Assembly: GCA_913054335.1 (NCBI GenBank) | Contig: CAJXHL010000006.1 | Span: 1 to 41,720 of the forward strand | Length of the DNA: 41,720 bases | Direction of reading: 5' to 3' | From: an uncultured Gammaproteobacteria bacterium | GTDB taxonomy: Bacteria; Pseudomonadota; Gammaproteobacteria; PS1; Pseudothioglobaceae | Shown: one piece after another, positions 8,897 to 17,138 of the stretch | How positions within the stretch are numbered: position 1 is the stretch's first letter | Layout of the letters: each line of letters opens with the position of its first letter | Notes under the pieces: generated by a model | The model's input: the letters and a program-made list of their open reading frames with translations, nothing else | Told to the model about the DNA's origin: nothing | Databases searched by the model: none | Translations under genes and position numbers: made by a program

Positions 8897-10038
8897 TTTT
8901 CCTCATTTTTGACTTGTTTTCCTGAGCCCCAAACATTGAGCACATTAAAGTTCGAGTCAAAATGTACAATGTCTACTCGGTGGCCTGCTTTGAGTGTGCC
9001 AAGGTGATCATCAATACCAAGATATTCAGCAGGGTATCGTGAAGCCATTGATAACGCCTCATCTAGTGGAATGTTGCATACGTTAACCGCATTTTTAACC
9101 GCATCAATTTGAGTAATTGAGGAGCCAGCGAGCTTGCCAGCAGCGTTGACAATTTTGCCATTTGTGTCATTAAGAACTTCGCCATAGAGTTCAAAAGAAT
9201 CATCGCTATGGATAGTTGCCATGGCGTCCGAAACAAATAATAATTTTCCTTTTGGTTTTTGCTTAAAGGCAAGCTGAACGAGAGCGGGGTGAACGTGATG
9301 ACAATCCACAATAATACTTGCAATTGCCTCATCAAAGTGAAGAGAGGCGCCGACCACTCCGGGCTCTCTAGGTGAGATTTGACTCATTGCATTGTAGATG
9401 TGAGTGAAACCGCTCAATCCGCAGTTGATTGCCTCGCTGATTCTTTCAAAATCTGCATCTGTATGGCCCGCTTGAATTTTGACCCCCATAGTGGATAAAA
9501 GCTTTATCTGCTCCAGGGGCACACACTCTGGTGCTATCGTTAGAATAACTTGTAAATCTTTTAAGTTTTGGATTAATTCAATATAGTTAGGGTTCCATTC
9601 ACTTATAAAATTTTCATTATGAGTGCCGCGGTATTTATGGCTAAAAAATGGCCCTTCAATATGCAAACCAACAATAGCAGGATTGTCTTTTATTGCCTTG
9701 TTAACGGCATTAGTGCAGGCCTTAAGATTCTCTATGGAGTCGCTAATAACAGTGGGCATAATACTTGTTGTGCCAAAAAATTGATGTGCATTCGTCATCA
9801 ATTGCAAACTTTCCTTTGTGGGCGAATTATTAAATAACACCCCACCACCACCATTCACTTGGAGGTCAATAAAACCAGGCGCCAATACCCCATCGCCTAC
9901 ATCCTTTACGATGAATTCATTTGGGATATTGTTTTTTGCAACAATGCCAACAATTGTTTCAGCTTCAAATAACAGGGCGTGCTTGTCAAAAAAAGCTTCA
10001 CCAGAATATATTCTCGGCCCAACTATCGCTTGTTTCAT
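8893..10038 (-). CDS. nagA: N-acetylglucosamine-6-phosphate deacetylase
   Basis: 381 aa amidohydrolase-superfamily enzyme that removes acetate from GlcNAc 6-phosphate to give glucosamine 6-phosphate for NagB. The metal and catalytic set is visible: APGFIDLQVNGGGG (about 53-66), E128 in HIEGPF, H192 in AGHTDAD, H213 in THIYNAM, H247/H248 in DCHHVH and catalytic D271 in FVSDAMA. It overlaps nagB downstream by 4 nt and the regulator gene upstream by 4 nt (10035-10038), so regulator, nagA and nagB form one minus-strand operon. The enzyme needs a phosphorylated substrate, yet the kinase gene of this cluster is broken. Confidence 0.95.
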   Translation of the reverse strand: MKQAIVGPRIYSGEAFFDKHALLFEAETIVGIVAKNNIPNEFIVKDVGDGVLAPGFIDLQVNGGGGVLFNNSPTKESLQLMTNAHQFFGTTSIMPTVISDSIENLKACTNAVNKAIKDNPAIVGLHIEGPFFSHKYRGTHNENFISEWNPNYIELIQNLKDLQVILTIAPECVPLEQIKLLSTMGVKIQAGHTDADFERISEAINCGLSGFTHIYNAMSQISPREPGVVGASLHFDEAIASIIVDCHHVHPALVQLAFKQKPKGKLLFVSDAMATIHSDDSFELYGEVLNDTNGKIVNAAGKLAGSSITQIDAVKNAVNVCNIPLDEALSMASRYPAEYLGIDDHLGTLKAGHRVDIVHFDSNFNVLNVWGSGKQVKNEEK

Positions 10039-10787
10039 CCGAGTTCCACAACATAATCATAGCGGTCACCACGGTAATAGGATTGGGTGTATTCAACCAT
10101 CCTGCCACAAGCGGCTTGGCCTCGTCTTTCAACGTACAACACTGCACTACCAGGTGCAATTTCCAATTTTTCTGCAATTTCTTCACTGGCGTTAATGGCA
10201 TGAATATTTTGCTTTGCAGTCACGGGGTTCATATTTTTCGCTCGCAAAGACTCGTAAAGTGAATTGTCCAGTGCTGTCTCAATAGAGATAATGGAGGCTG
10301 GGACAGCAGCTATTTCATATGCAAGTGGTTCGTTAACTAAAATTCTGATACGATTAAGGCGATGAATAAACTCATTCTCATCTAAATTTAATATGAGAGC
10401 CTCTTTTGGGGTTGCTTTACTCTCTTCACGTAATACAATTCTTGAATGAGATTCTAGTCCACGTTTTTTCATATCAGCAGTAAAGCTGTTAAGAGATGAT
10501 AGGTTTTTATGTAGAACAAGGTCGACTCTATCGGTAACAACCGTGCCCGCACCATGTTGTTTATGCAACATGCCAATATCAACTAGCTGAGCAATGGCTT
10601 TACGAACAGTAATTCTTGACATGTTAAGTTGGGAGGCAAGTTCACGCTCTGGTAGCAAGGAGTCTCCCGGCAAGAGCATACCTTGTTGGATAGCATCATT
10701 AAGGGAACGAGACAATTGTTTGTAGAGAGCTCCAGGTTTATCACCCGAAGGTCGCAAAAAATTAATTAGTGTGTCTGAGTCTACCAT
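10035..10787 (-). CDS. GntR-family (HutC/NagR type, UTRA) regulator of amino-sugar genes
   Basis: About 250 aa from the ATG at 10787, with an N-terminal GntR winged helix (GALYKQLSRSLNDAIQQG, then LPPERELA-like LLPERELASQLNMSRITVRKAI) and a C-terminal UTRA effector domain ending in the typical RGDRYDYVVEL. Regulators of this group sense amino-sugar phosphates (NagR/YvoA, DasR), which fits the location. A longer reading frame extends to 10844. I prefer 10787 because it starts 4 nt after the kinase-pseudogene stop and lies just before conserved GntR sequence, whereas the longer form would overlap the kinase by 53 nt with unrelated residues. It probably represses the nag genes and the divergent hexosaminidase/transport operon. 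Confidence 0.85.
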   Translation of the reverse strand: MVDSDTLINFLRPSGDKPGALYKQLSRSLNDAIQQGMLLPGDSLLPERELASQLNMSRITVRKAIAQLVDIGMLHKQHGAGTVVTDRVDLVLHKNLSSLNSFTADMKKRGLESHSRIVLREESKATPKEALILNLDENEFIHRLNRIRILVNEPLAYEIAAVPASIISIETALDNSLYESLRAKNMNPVTAKQNIHAINASEEIAEKLEIAPGSAVLYVERRGQAACGRMVEYTQSYYRGDRYDYVVELG

Positions 10788-10791
10788 TGAA

Positions 10792-11657
10792 TTATTGTAG
10801 TTGAATATTTGCAAGCAGAAGTGCACCAGAGGCAGCACTGCCAAACGGCTTACTTAACTTAACTTGTGTTTTTTTGCATAGAAGAGGCTCAACAAATTGA
10901 GCTAAACCACAGACCAAAGAGACACGCTCAGGTTTTTTTTGAAAAATCATTTGCAGAGAACTCTCTATATGAAAGGTCATTGCATTTATTAAGACAGAAG
11001 CGAGTCGATCAGATTGTTTGTAATGTTCAATCACGTTTTTTGCATATTTTGCGTATTGGGTAGAAGTAAAACCTTTTGCCATAATTGGTATTTCATTGGC
11101 ATCATTATATTCTAATAATATCGACTGCGTCAATGGGCTATGAAAAATAATCCCATCTATGACATTTAAAGTCTCTTGAAAGCAGCTCAATCCAAGCCAT
11201 GGCCCACTACCAAGATCCGCTAGTGGAAAGCCCCAACCGCCTTTTACTGTAAACGAATAGTTGTTGATTTCACAAGATGCTATCCCAATTCCAATTTCTA
11301 ATATTGCACCATTTTTCCTTGATGTGCGCCCAGACAAGCTATGTGTATATCACTAGTAAAGGTCATTTCGCTAAAAGGGTGTTGCCATTCGCTAATGATA
11401 ATTTTAGCTTTTGGTATTTCTAGGCCTGCTATCCCTAATACTGCAGCACTGTTGTATATTTCGCTGGTTACAATACCTGCCTCTTTAAACGCCAACTTAT
11501 AAGCAACAAGGATGTGTTAATTGCAGATAACGTCGATATTAGCAGGCCTTGCAAGACCCTTACCAATAATTTCACCATTGATATTTGCAACACATGCCTT
11601 GCATTTAATGACCCCAGAATCAATACCAACTAAGTATTTAATTTAATTATTTTTCAT
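10792..11657 (-). pseudogene. Broken BadF/BadG/BcrA/BcrD-type N-acetylglucosamine/glucosamine kinase
   Basis: Read in one direction, the region spells out a kinase of the ASKHA/BadF family that phosphorylates GlcNAc or glucosamine with ATP. The N-terminal part has KYLVGIDSG, LAFKEAGI and AAVLGIAG; the C-terminal part has VKGGWGFPLADLGSGPWLGL and VCGLAQFVEPLL. At least three lesions break it: an in-frame TAA four codons after the only ATG (11643-11645), another in-frame TAA at 11517-11519, and a frameshift in a 5-A run (T-run at 11312-11316 on the plus strand) where a sixth A would restore CLGAHQGKNGAILEIG. The ATP-binding loop expected as GIDGGGTK reads GIDSGVIK, and the second phosphate loop reads GIGIASC. 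Decay is therefore more likely than sequencing error. The C-terminal end still sits 4 nt before the regulator start, a relic of the operon. Confidence 0.85.
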
Positions 11658-11740
11658 AAATTTAGCATCTATATATTTAATTAAATAGTAAAAAAAATTA
11701 TTTTTTTGAAACTTACTTACTTTTCTGTAAACTGCTATTA

Positions 11741-11765
11741 TATAATACCATTCTAGAACCAATTA
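11741..11765 (+). promoter_or_regulatory. Candidate -10 box and operator-like site of the hexosaminidase operon
   Basis: A perfect TATAAT (11741-11746) is followed at the likely transcription start by ACCATTCTAGAACCA (11747-11761), a direct repeat of ACCA at 11-bp spacing around the palindrome TTCTAGAA. DasR/NagR-type GntR regulators bind TGGT-CTAG-ACCA-like sites, so this may be a degenerate operator for the adjacent regulator. I do not see a good -35 at normal spacing. Confidence 0.35.
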
Positions 11766-11878
11766 TCGAAAAAGGTTGAAGTACTCGATAAGACCGTAAA
11801 GTCAAGGAAAAGCAATTAATTTATATTTATGCAAGGATTATATTCTACAACGCAAAAAATAATTCGAGAGCTCAAAGT

Positions 11879-13894
11879 ATGATCTCAAGCGAATTAATAA
11901 TGACAAATACTGTTGATTCGGATGGCGTGTTTAATTGTAGCTTCACTAATAATGGCGACATGCCCATTCGTAATTTTATGCTTTGCTTTAATATGCTCGC
12001 TCCTATTATGTCAGTTTCAAATTGTTGTATTGAATCGACCATGGGTGGTTATGCTGAATTAAAACCATTAAAAGATCAGTTGTTAGATATGAATGACACT
12101 TGGTCATTTCAGTTGAGTTATGTTGACGCTCTTCATAAGCCACTCAATCTCTCTTGGGGGCCTCAAGGCGTGTTCATTAAATTAGCTAATGCCAGTATTG
12201 TCGATGTTCATACAGAAGATTTAAGATTTCAGCAGTTCTCCACCCCGCCGGCACCAGTTGAAGAGCTTAATCAAAATAAAACTCTCCTGCAGTCTCTTAG
12301 ATTGGTGCCACACCCCAAGTATTGGAAACCAAGCAATAGCGTTTGTACCATTAAACACCCTTTATGCACTCAATGGAAAGACAATGAAGTTGTTAATAAA
12401 GCCTATCAAAATGCTTATAAACTCAGTCAAAGACTCAATTTTGATTTGCTTAGAAAGCATCCAATAAGAGATTCTATGGCTTTTAGTACAAAGCTTTTTA
12501 TTAAAAAACGCAAGAAAACAACCCCTTCTTCTTATCAACTGATCATCACCAGCGATGCAATCGAATTAGAAGCAGGCGATGAAAGTGGGGTTTTTTATGG
12601 GCTAGTTACTTTGTTACAGTTGGATCAAATGTATCATAAATTAATTCCTTGCGGAGTAATCAATGATGAGCCAAGGTTTGAATGGCGAGGCCAGCACTTA
12701 GATTGTGCTAGACACTTTTATTCTGTTGGTAGTTTGCATCGATTGTTAGATTTAATGGCTTTATTTAAGCTCAATAAATTCCATTGGCATGGCTCGGATG
12801 ATGAAGCTTTTCGTTTTAAGTTTGATTGCAACCCAGAATTAGCTGAGACAACCTCACTGAGAGGTGATGGTCAGTTGATCCCACCACTTTTTGGTTCGGG
12901 TGCAAAACCCACTGGCGGTTGCTATGATGCAAATGATATAAGATCTGTTGTTAGCTTTGCGCAGAATAACTATATAGACGTTATGCCTGAGATTGAACTA
13001 CCAGGACACTGCTTGTCACTACTTCGCTTTAACTCAAAACTAAGAGATCCGAATGATAAAAGTAACGAAATTTCGGTACAAGGTTACAGTAACAACACCC
13101 TTAACCCCGCATCACCAGAGACTTGGGCACTGATTCAGCCCTTAATAAAAGAGGCTTGCAAGTTATTTCCTGGTGAGTATATCCATTTGGGTGGCGACGA
13201 GGTGCCGGAGGACAGCTGGTTGGCTTCTCCCTTGATTGATAAGTTAAAGTTGCAGCACAAACTAGAAAACAACAATGACATTCTTGCTTGGTTTATTAAC
13301 GAATTGTCGCAGAATGTTTTATTTAACAATAAAAAAACAGCCGCCTGGCAGGAGGCCGAGCTAGGCACACATTCCGAAAGTAAAACAGATAAGTTGCTAT
13401 TTGCTTGGCAGGATTTAGCCTCTGGACACGAGTTGGCCAGAAAAGGAGCCAAAGTTGTTTTGTGCCCGGCTGAGCATTTGTATTTTGATATGGCTCAGAG
13501 TAGTTCATCTTTAGACAGGGGCGCCAACTGGGCGGGGATAGTCACTTTAAACGACACGGTGGATTGGCAAATCGTGCCAGAAAATGAGTCAGAGCTTGAA
13601 GACAACATCCTCGGCATACAAGGCCAACTCTGGAGTGAAATGATAACCGCAGATAAGCATATGGAAGCCATGCTATGCCCTAGAATTATTGGCTTATCTG
13701 AGAGCGCTTGGACTTCTGCAAGTAACAAAAGAAAAGGCAGTGAATTAAACATTTTAGCTTATAACAGTTTTAGAGATTTATTTGAGCAAATAGGCTGGGA
13801 GTATTATAGATCTGAAAATTTTCAAAATATTTCTGATGAAGATAGTATTAATAAGGAGGGTTTAGCTAGTGAAGCAGTTTATTCAAAAGTTTAA
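11879..13894 (+). CDS. Cytoplasmic GH20 beta-N-acetylhexosaminidase
   Basis: 671 aa. It cleaves terminal GlcNAc/GalNAc from beta-linked oligosaccharides by substrate-assisted catalysis. An N-terminal beta-rich region (1 to about 125, FNCSFTNNGDMPIRNF) resembles the accessory domain of bacterial chitobiases. A GH20b domain follows (about 140-260, ELEAGDESGVFYGLVTLLQL), then the TIM barrel from EPRFEWRGQHLDCARHF (about 264) with HWHGSDDEAFR and the catalytic Asp-Glu pair D440-E441 in IHLGGDEVPED. There is no signal peptide, so it should act on imported oligosaccharides such as chitobiose. It heads an operon with an ABC sugar importer, and its 3' end overlaps the first permease gene by 26 nt. 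It diverges from the nag operon. Confidence 0.92.
   Translation: MISSELIMTNTVDSDGVFNCSFTNNGDMPIRNFMLCFNMLAPIMSVSNCCIESTMGGYAELKPLKDQLLDMNDTWSFQLSYVDALHKPLNLSWGPQGVFIKLANASIVDVHTEDLRFQQFSTPPAPVEELNQNKTLLQSLRLVPHPKYWKPSNSVCTIKHPLCTQWKDNEVVNKAYQNAYKLSQRLNFDLLRKHPIRDSMAFSTKLFIKKRKKTTPSSYQLIITSDAIELEAGDESGVFYGLVTLLQLDQMYHKLIPCGVINDEPRFEWRGQHLDCARHFYSVGSLHRLLDLMALFKLNKFHWHGSDDEAFRFKFDCNPELAETTSLRGDGQLIPPLFGSGAKPTGGCYDANDIRSVVSFAQNNYIDVMPEIELPGHCLSLLRFNSKLRDPNDKSNEISVQGYSNNTLNPASPETWALIQPLIKEACKLFPGEYIHLGGDEVPEDSWLASPLIDKLKLQHKLENNNDILAWFINELSQNVLFNNKKTAAWQEAELGTHSESKTDKLLFAWQDLASGHELARKGAKVVLCPAEHLYFDMAQSSSSLDRGANWAGIVTLNDTVDWQIVPENESELEDNILGIQGQLWSEMITADKHMEAMLCPRIIGLSESAWTSASNKRKGSELNILAYNSFRDLFEQIGWEYYRSENFQNISDEDSINKEGLASEAVYSKV
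13853..13859 (+). promoter_or_regulatory. Strong ribosome-binding site that fixes a GTG start
   Basis: AAGGAGG lies inside the hexosaminidase coding region, 9 nt before the GTG at 13869, and decides the start of the first permease, which has no suitable ATG near its N-terminus. Confidence 0.75.
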
Positions 13895-14810
13895 ACCCAA
13901 AACAAAATCTCAAACTACCACGCTTTTTGCCTGGGCTTTGATTACACCTGCTGCTCTAGTTATGTTTTGGATAGTTGTTTGGCCTTTGTATGAAACATTT
14001 AGACTTTCATTTACAAATTCGAATTTAGGTACATTGATGAGTGGTGCAGATTATATTGGTTGGGAAAACTATGAAAAACTACTTGGTGGGCGTAAATTTC
14101 CTGAAATTGTTACTCGAACTTTTTATTGGATGTTTCTTTCTGTTGGTTTGAAAATGATATTGGGTTTGATTGGAGCAGCTTTATTAGCAAGCAACATTAG
14201 GGCTCGTGGCGTCATTAGAGCATTAGTGATGCCGCCATGGATTGTACCGATAGCAATTGGTTGTTTTGGTTGGTTATGGATGTATAACGGACATTTTGGC
14301 ATACTCTCAAACTTTGCAGAAATGGCTGGTATAACGGATGGGCCGTTTAGTTTTTTAGCCTATAGACAGAGTGCATTTTATTCAGCAGTAGTGACCGATG
14401 TTTGGATCGGAACGCCAATGGTTACTTTATTCTTTTTAGCAGCAATGCAAGGGGTTCCAAAAGATCTATATGAAGCTGCTTATGTTGATGGTGCTTCACG
14501 TTGGTATCGTTTTAGAAGGATTACTTTGCCACAAATTATGCCTACTATTGTTTCTATGGCATTATTGTCGGCAATTTGGACATTTAATTCTTTTGAAATT
14601 ATTTGGATTTTGACTGAGGGTGGACCGCGTGGCGCTACCACTACATTAATTATTGATACCTTTAAAACAGCCATTTTTAGCTATAAATTTGGTGCGGGCG
14701 CAACCAGAGCAGTGCTTGTTGTTTTAATATTAGGTGTATTTTCAGTAATTTATTTAAGCGTATTAGGAAGAATTAGCAAAAAATATAGCTATTCTAGAGT
14801 ACAAAAATGA
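13869..14810 (+). CDS. Sugar ABC transporter permease, MalF/UgpA type
   Basis: 313 aa inner-membrane permease of a CUT1 (oligosaccharide) importer. About six membrane segments are visible, the first at about 18-42 (LFAWALITPAALVMFWIVVW). The cytoplasmic EAA loop that contacts the ATPase reads YEAAYVDGASRWYRFRRITLP. It starts with GTG, supported by a strong upstream ribosome site, overlaps the hexosaminidase gene by 26 nt, and overlaps the next permease by 4 nt. Context points to amino-sugar oligosaccharides such as chitobiose as substrate, but the sequence alone does not prove it. Confidence 0.9.
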   Translation: MKQFIQKFKPKTKSQTTTLFAWALITPAALVMFWIVVWPLYETFRLSFTNSNLGTLMSGADYIGWENYEKLLGGRKFPEIVTRTFYWMFLSVGLKMILGLIGAALLASNIRARGVIRALVMPPWIVPIAIGCFGWLWMYNGHFGILSNFAEMAGITDGPFSFLAYRQSAFYSAVVTDVWIGTPMVTLFFLAAMQGVPKDLYEAAYVDGASRWYRFRRITLPQIMPTIVSMALLSAIWTFNSFEIIWILTEGGPRGATTTLIIDTFKTAIFSYKFGAGATRAVLVVLILGVFSVIYLSVLGRISKKYSYSRVQK

Positions 14811-15691
14811 TGGATAAATATTCACGCTTACATAAGATAGGAATTTATGTTTCTATAGCACTATTCTTATTATTTATGCTACTTCCTTTTGTTGAGATGT
14901 TTGTTGCGTCCCTTAGGCCAATAACACACCTGTTTAGTCGTCCTCCACTGGAAGTAGGCGAGACACTGAGTTTTATGGACTTTATGAGTCGATTCTGGTC
15001 AGACAAAATGAGTTTTCAGGCTTATAGAGATATGTGGGTAACGGTCCCACAATTGCCGCGCTATATATTTAATAGCGTATTCTTAGCGACTGCTGTTACT
15101 GGTATTTCGTTGTGTTTTGTGATACCTGCTGCTTATGCTTATGCACGTTTTAACTTTCGTGGTAAATCACTCAGTCTTACTCTTTTTCTTGCAGTAAATA
15201 TGTTTTCTGGCGCAGTATTGCTGATACCTTTGTATAAATTATTACGGTCTTATGGCTTATTAAATACTTATTGGGCAATGATCATTCCAGGAGTGGCGTT
15301 TCTTATACCTACTGGAATATGGCTACTCAAATCTTTTTTAGAAAAAATCCCTTATGAGTTAGAGGAGGCAGCTTTTGTTGATGGCGCATCTCGACTTTAT
15401 ACATTACGAAAAGTAATTCTGCCACTTGCAGTTCCAGGCATAGTGGTAGTTGGTGTTGCAATATTTATTGGTGCTTATGCACAGCAATTTTTATTTGCAC
15501 TTACATTTAATCAAAATAGAGATTACATGCCACTTCCAGCTGGAATATTTGAGTTTATTGGGTACCAGTCAGTATTATGGAATGAGATGATGGCAGCGAG
15601 TCTTGTAGGAATTCTGCCCGTGTTGTTAATTTTCCTGTTTATGCAGAAACATCTCATAGCAGGTTTAACTTCAGGGGCAGTTAAGGAGTGA
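14807..15691 (+). CDS. Sugar ABC transporter permease, MalG/UgpE type
   Basis: 294 aa partner permease of the same CUT1 importer. It has an N-terminal membrane helix (IGIYVSIALFLLFMLLPFVE), a long periplasmic loop, and the EAA motif LEEAAFVDGASRLYTLRKVILP. Start and stop codons overlap with the preceding permease (ATGA), implying coupled synthesis of the two halves of the channel. Confidence 0.9.
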   Translation: MMDKYSRLHKIGIYVSIALFLLFMLLPFVEMFVASLRPITHLFSRPPLEVGETLSFMDFMSRFWSDKMSFQAYRDMWVTVPQLPRYIFNSVFLATAVTGISLCFVIPAAYAYARFNFRGKSLSLTLFLAVNMFSGAVLLIPLYKLLRSYGLLNTYWAMIIPGVAFLIPTGIWLLKSFLEKIPYELEEAAFVDGASRLYTLRKVILPLAVPGIVVVGVAIFIGAYAQQFLFALTFNQNRDYMPLPAGIFEFIGYQSVLWNEMMAASLVGILPVLLIFLFMQKHLIAGLTSGAVKE

Positions 15692-15715
15692 GGATTTAAA
15701 TACTCACATAAAGTG

Positions 15716-15743
15716 TTACTAGAGTTGTTTTAAATTCTAGTAA
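15716..15743 (+). repeat. Stem-loop ahead of the binding-protein gene
   Basis: TTACTAGA (15716-15723) and TCTAGTAA (15736-15743) form a perfect 8-bp inverted repeat with a 12-nt loop. It sits in the 79-nt gap between the permease and binding-protein genes. No T-run follows, so it is more likely an mRNA-processing or stability element, or an operator, than a terminator. Confidence 0.4.
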
Positions 15744-15770
15744 TTTAATATAAACAGAAAGGAGAAGTAA

Positions 15771-16976
15771 ATGAAAAATATAAAAAAAGGACTCTTCCTA
15801 GCATTTATTGGTGCAAGTTTTATGGCGCCAGTTCAGGCTGAAGAAGTTCATATGATAATGTGTGGTGGTGAAATCCGTGCGGCCGATCAAGTAGTAATTT
15901 CTGCTTTTGAGGCGAAGAACCCTGGCGTTACTGTTAATGCTGAAGCGCTTCCTTGGGGAACATGCCAAGACAAATCAATGACACTAGCTGCTGCTGGTGA
16001 CCCACCAGGTTTGTCTTATATGGGTTCACGTACGCTGAAGCAATTAGCTCGTAATGGCCTGATTGTTCCAATAACCATTTCAGAAGATCAACAGGCAATG
16101 TATCAGCCAGGTATTCTTAATACTGTAACTGATAGTGGAGAATTTTGGGGCTTCCCCCACGCTTTTTCTACTAAAGCACTATTCATCAACTGTGGTTTAG
16201 TTGAAGAGGCTGGTTTAGCTTGTGTTGGCCCTAAAACATGGACAGGAATGTACAATATGGCTAAGGCTATTAATGATAATACCTCAGCTGCAGGTATTGG
16301 CATAACTGGAAAGGACTTTGATAACACTATGCACCAATTCCTAAATTACTTATACAGTAATGGTGGCTCTGTAAATGATGCGGCTACTGGGGAGATAACT
16401 TTTAACAGTCCTGAGACTATTGAAACACTAGAGTTTTATGGTAAGTTAGCTACGGTTGCACAGGAAGGGCCTATGGCATATGAGCGTTCTCAATTGACTC
16501 AGTTGTACAATGATGGTCAGATTGGAATGTACATCAATGGCCCATGGGGCGCAGGTCAACACAATGCAAATATTGCTGAGATAGTTGTGCCTATTCCTGC
16601 TGGTCCAAGTGGTGAGAGTGGTACACTATTGATCACAGACTCAATAGCAGTATTTAAAGGTTCTGCTAATGAAGCTCTAGCAATGGAATTAGCCGCTGCT
16701 CTTTCATCTGGTGATGCACAATATGACCTAGATATGAGCTGGGGTTTAACGCCAATCATGCAGTATGAAAAAGTGATGGACGATGTTTACTATTCTACTG
16801 ACTACTGGCAGACATTCGTTGCGTCAATCGGTAGTGGTGGTCCAGAGCCAATGTTTGAGGACTTTAAAGCATTGCAAGCTGGTATTAACGGTGCCATTCA
16901 AGGCATGCTTATGGGTGAAGGTTCTGCTGCTGATCTAGTTGCAGAAGCTGCTGAAATTCTAGCAGAAGGTAACTAA
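15771..16976 (+). CDS. Periplasmic sugar-binding protein of the CUT1 importer (family 1)
   Basis: 401 aa with a clear signal peptide (basic MKNIKKG, hydrophobic core, VQA-EE cleavage near residue 24). The mature protein is a family 1 extracellular solute-binding protein with the usual start of a metal-free sugar binder (ISAFEAKNPGVTVNAEALPW), GDPPGLSYMG, and the IGMYINGPWGAGQ segment near residue 250. Four cysteines (MCGGE, GTCQDK, INCGL, LACVG) could form two disulfides. A strong ribosome site (AAAGGAG) precedes the ATG. It captures the oligosaccharide for the two permeases. A terminator-like hairpin follows, which would make this the most abundant product of the operon. Confidence 0.9.
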   Translation: MKNIKKGLFLAFIGASFMAPVQAEEVHMIMCGGEIRAADQVVISAFEAKNPGVTVNAEALPWGTCQDKSMTLAAAGDPPGLSYMGSRTLKQLARNGLIVPITISEDQQAMYQPGILNTVTDSGEFWGFPHAFSTKALFINCGLVEEAGLACVGPKTWTGMYNMAKAINDNTSAAGIGITGKDFDNTMHQFLNYLYSNGGSVNDAATGEITFNSPETIETLEFYGKLATVAQEGPMAYERSQLTQLYNDGQIGMYINGPWGAGQHNANIAEIVVPIPAGPSGESGTLLITDSIAVFKGSANEALAMELAAALSSGDAQYDLDMSWGLTPIMQYEKVMDDVYYSTDYWQTFVASIGSGGPEPMFEDFKALQAGINGAIQGMLMGEGSAADLVAEAAEILAEGN

Positions 16977-16990
16977 GTCAATTAATTGAC
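16977..16990. repeat. Perfect 14-bp palindrome just after the binding-protein stop codon
   Basis: GTCAATTAATTGAC is exactly self-complementary and begins at the nucleotide after the TAA. It may be an operator or part of the 3' structure with the hairpin that follows. Its role is unknown. Confidence 0.5.
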
Positions 16991-16996
16991 TATTTC

Positions 16997-17028
16997 AGGG
17001 GCGGCTTAATGTTGCCCTTGAATTTTTT
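16997..17028 (+). terminator. Partial terminator between binding-protein and ATPase genes
   Basis: AGGGGCGGC (16997-17005) can pair with GTTGCCCTT (17011-17019) around a 5-nt loop (nine pairs, three of them G-U), followed by six T residues at 17023-17028. Placed inside a coherent transport operon, it probably attenuates transcription so that the ATPase and dehydrogenase genes are made at lower level, or they use a second promoter in 17030-17138. Confidence 0.6.
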
Positions 17029-17138
17029 AAGGCTAACTCTGAAAGAAGGTTTTATGAGCTTTTTTTAAAGTTTGCTTTAATCAAAGATTAATACTATTTA
17101 ATGCATACAGATTATATGCTTTCATTAAGGAAGAAATT

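Noticed and set aside
10788-10844. Longer start of the GntR regulator
   Set aside because: The extra 19 residues overlap the kinase pseudogene in another frame and are unlike GntR N-termini. The ATG at 10787 fits better.
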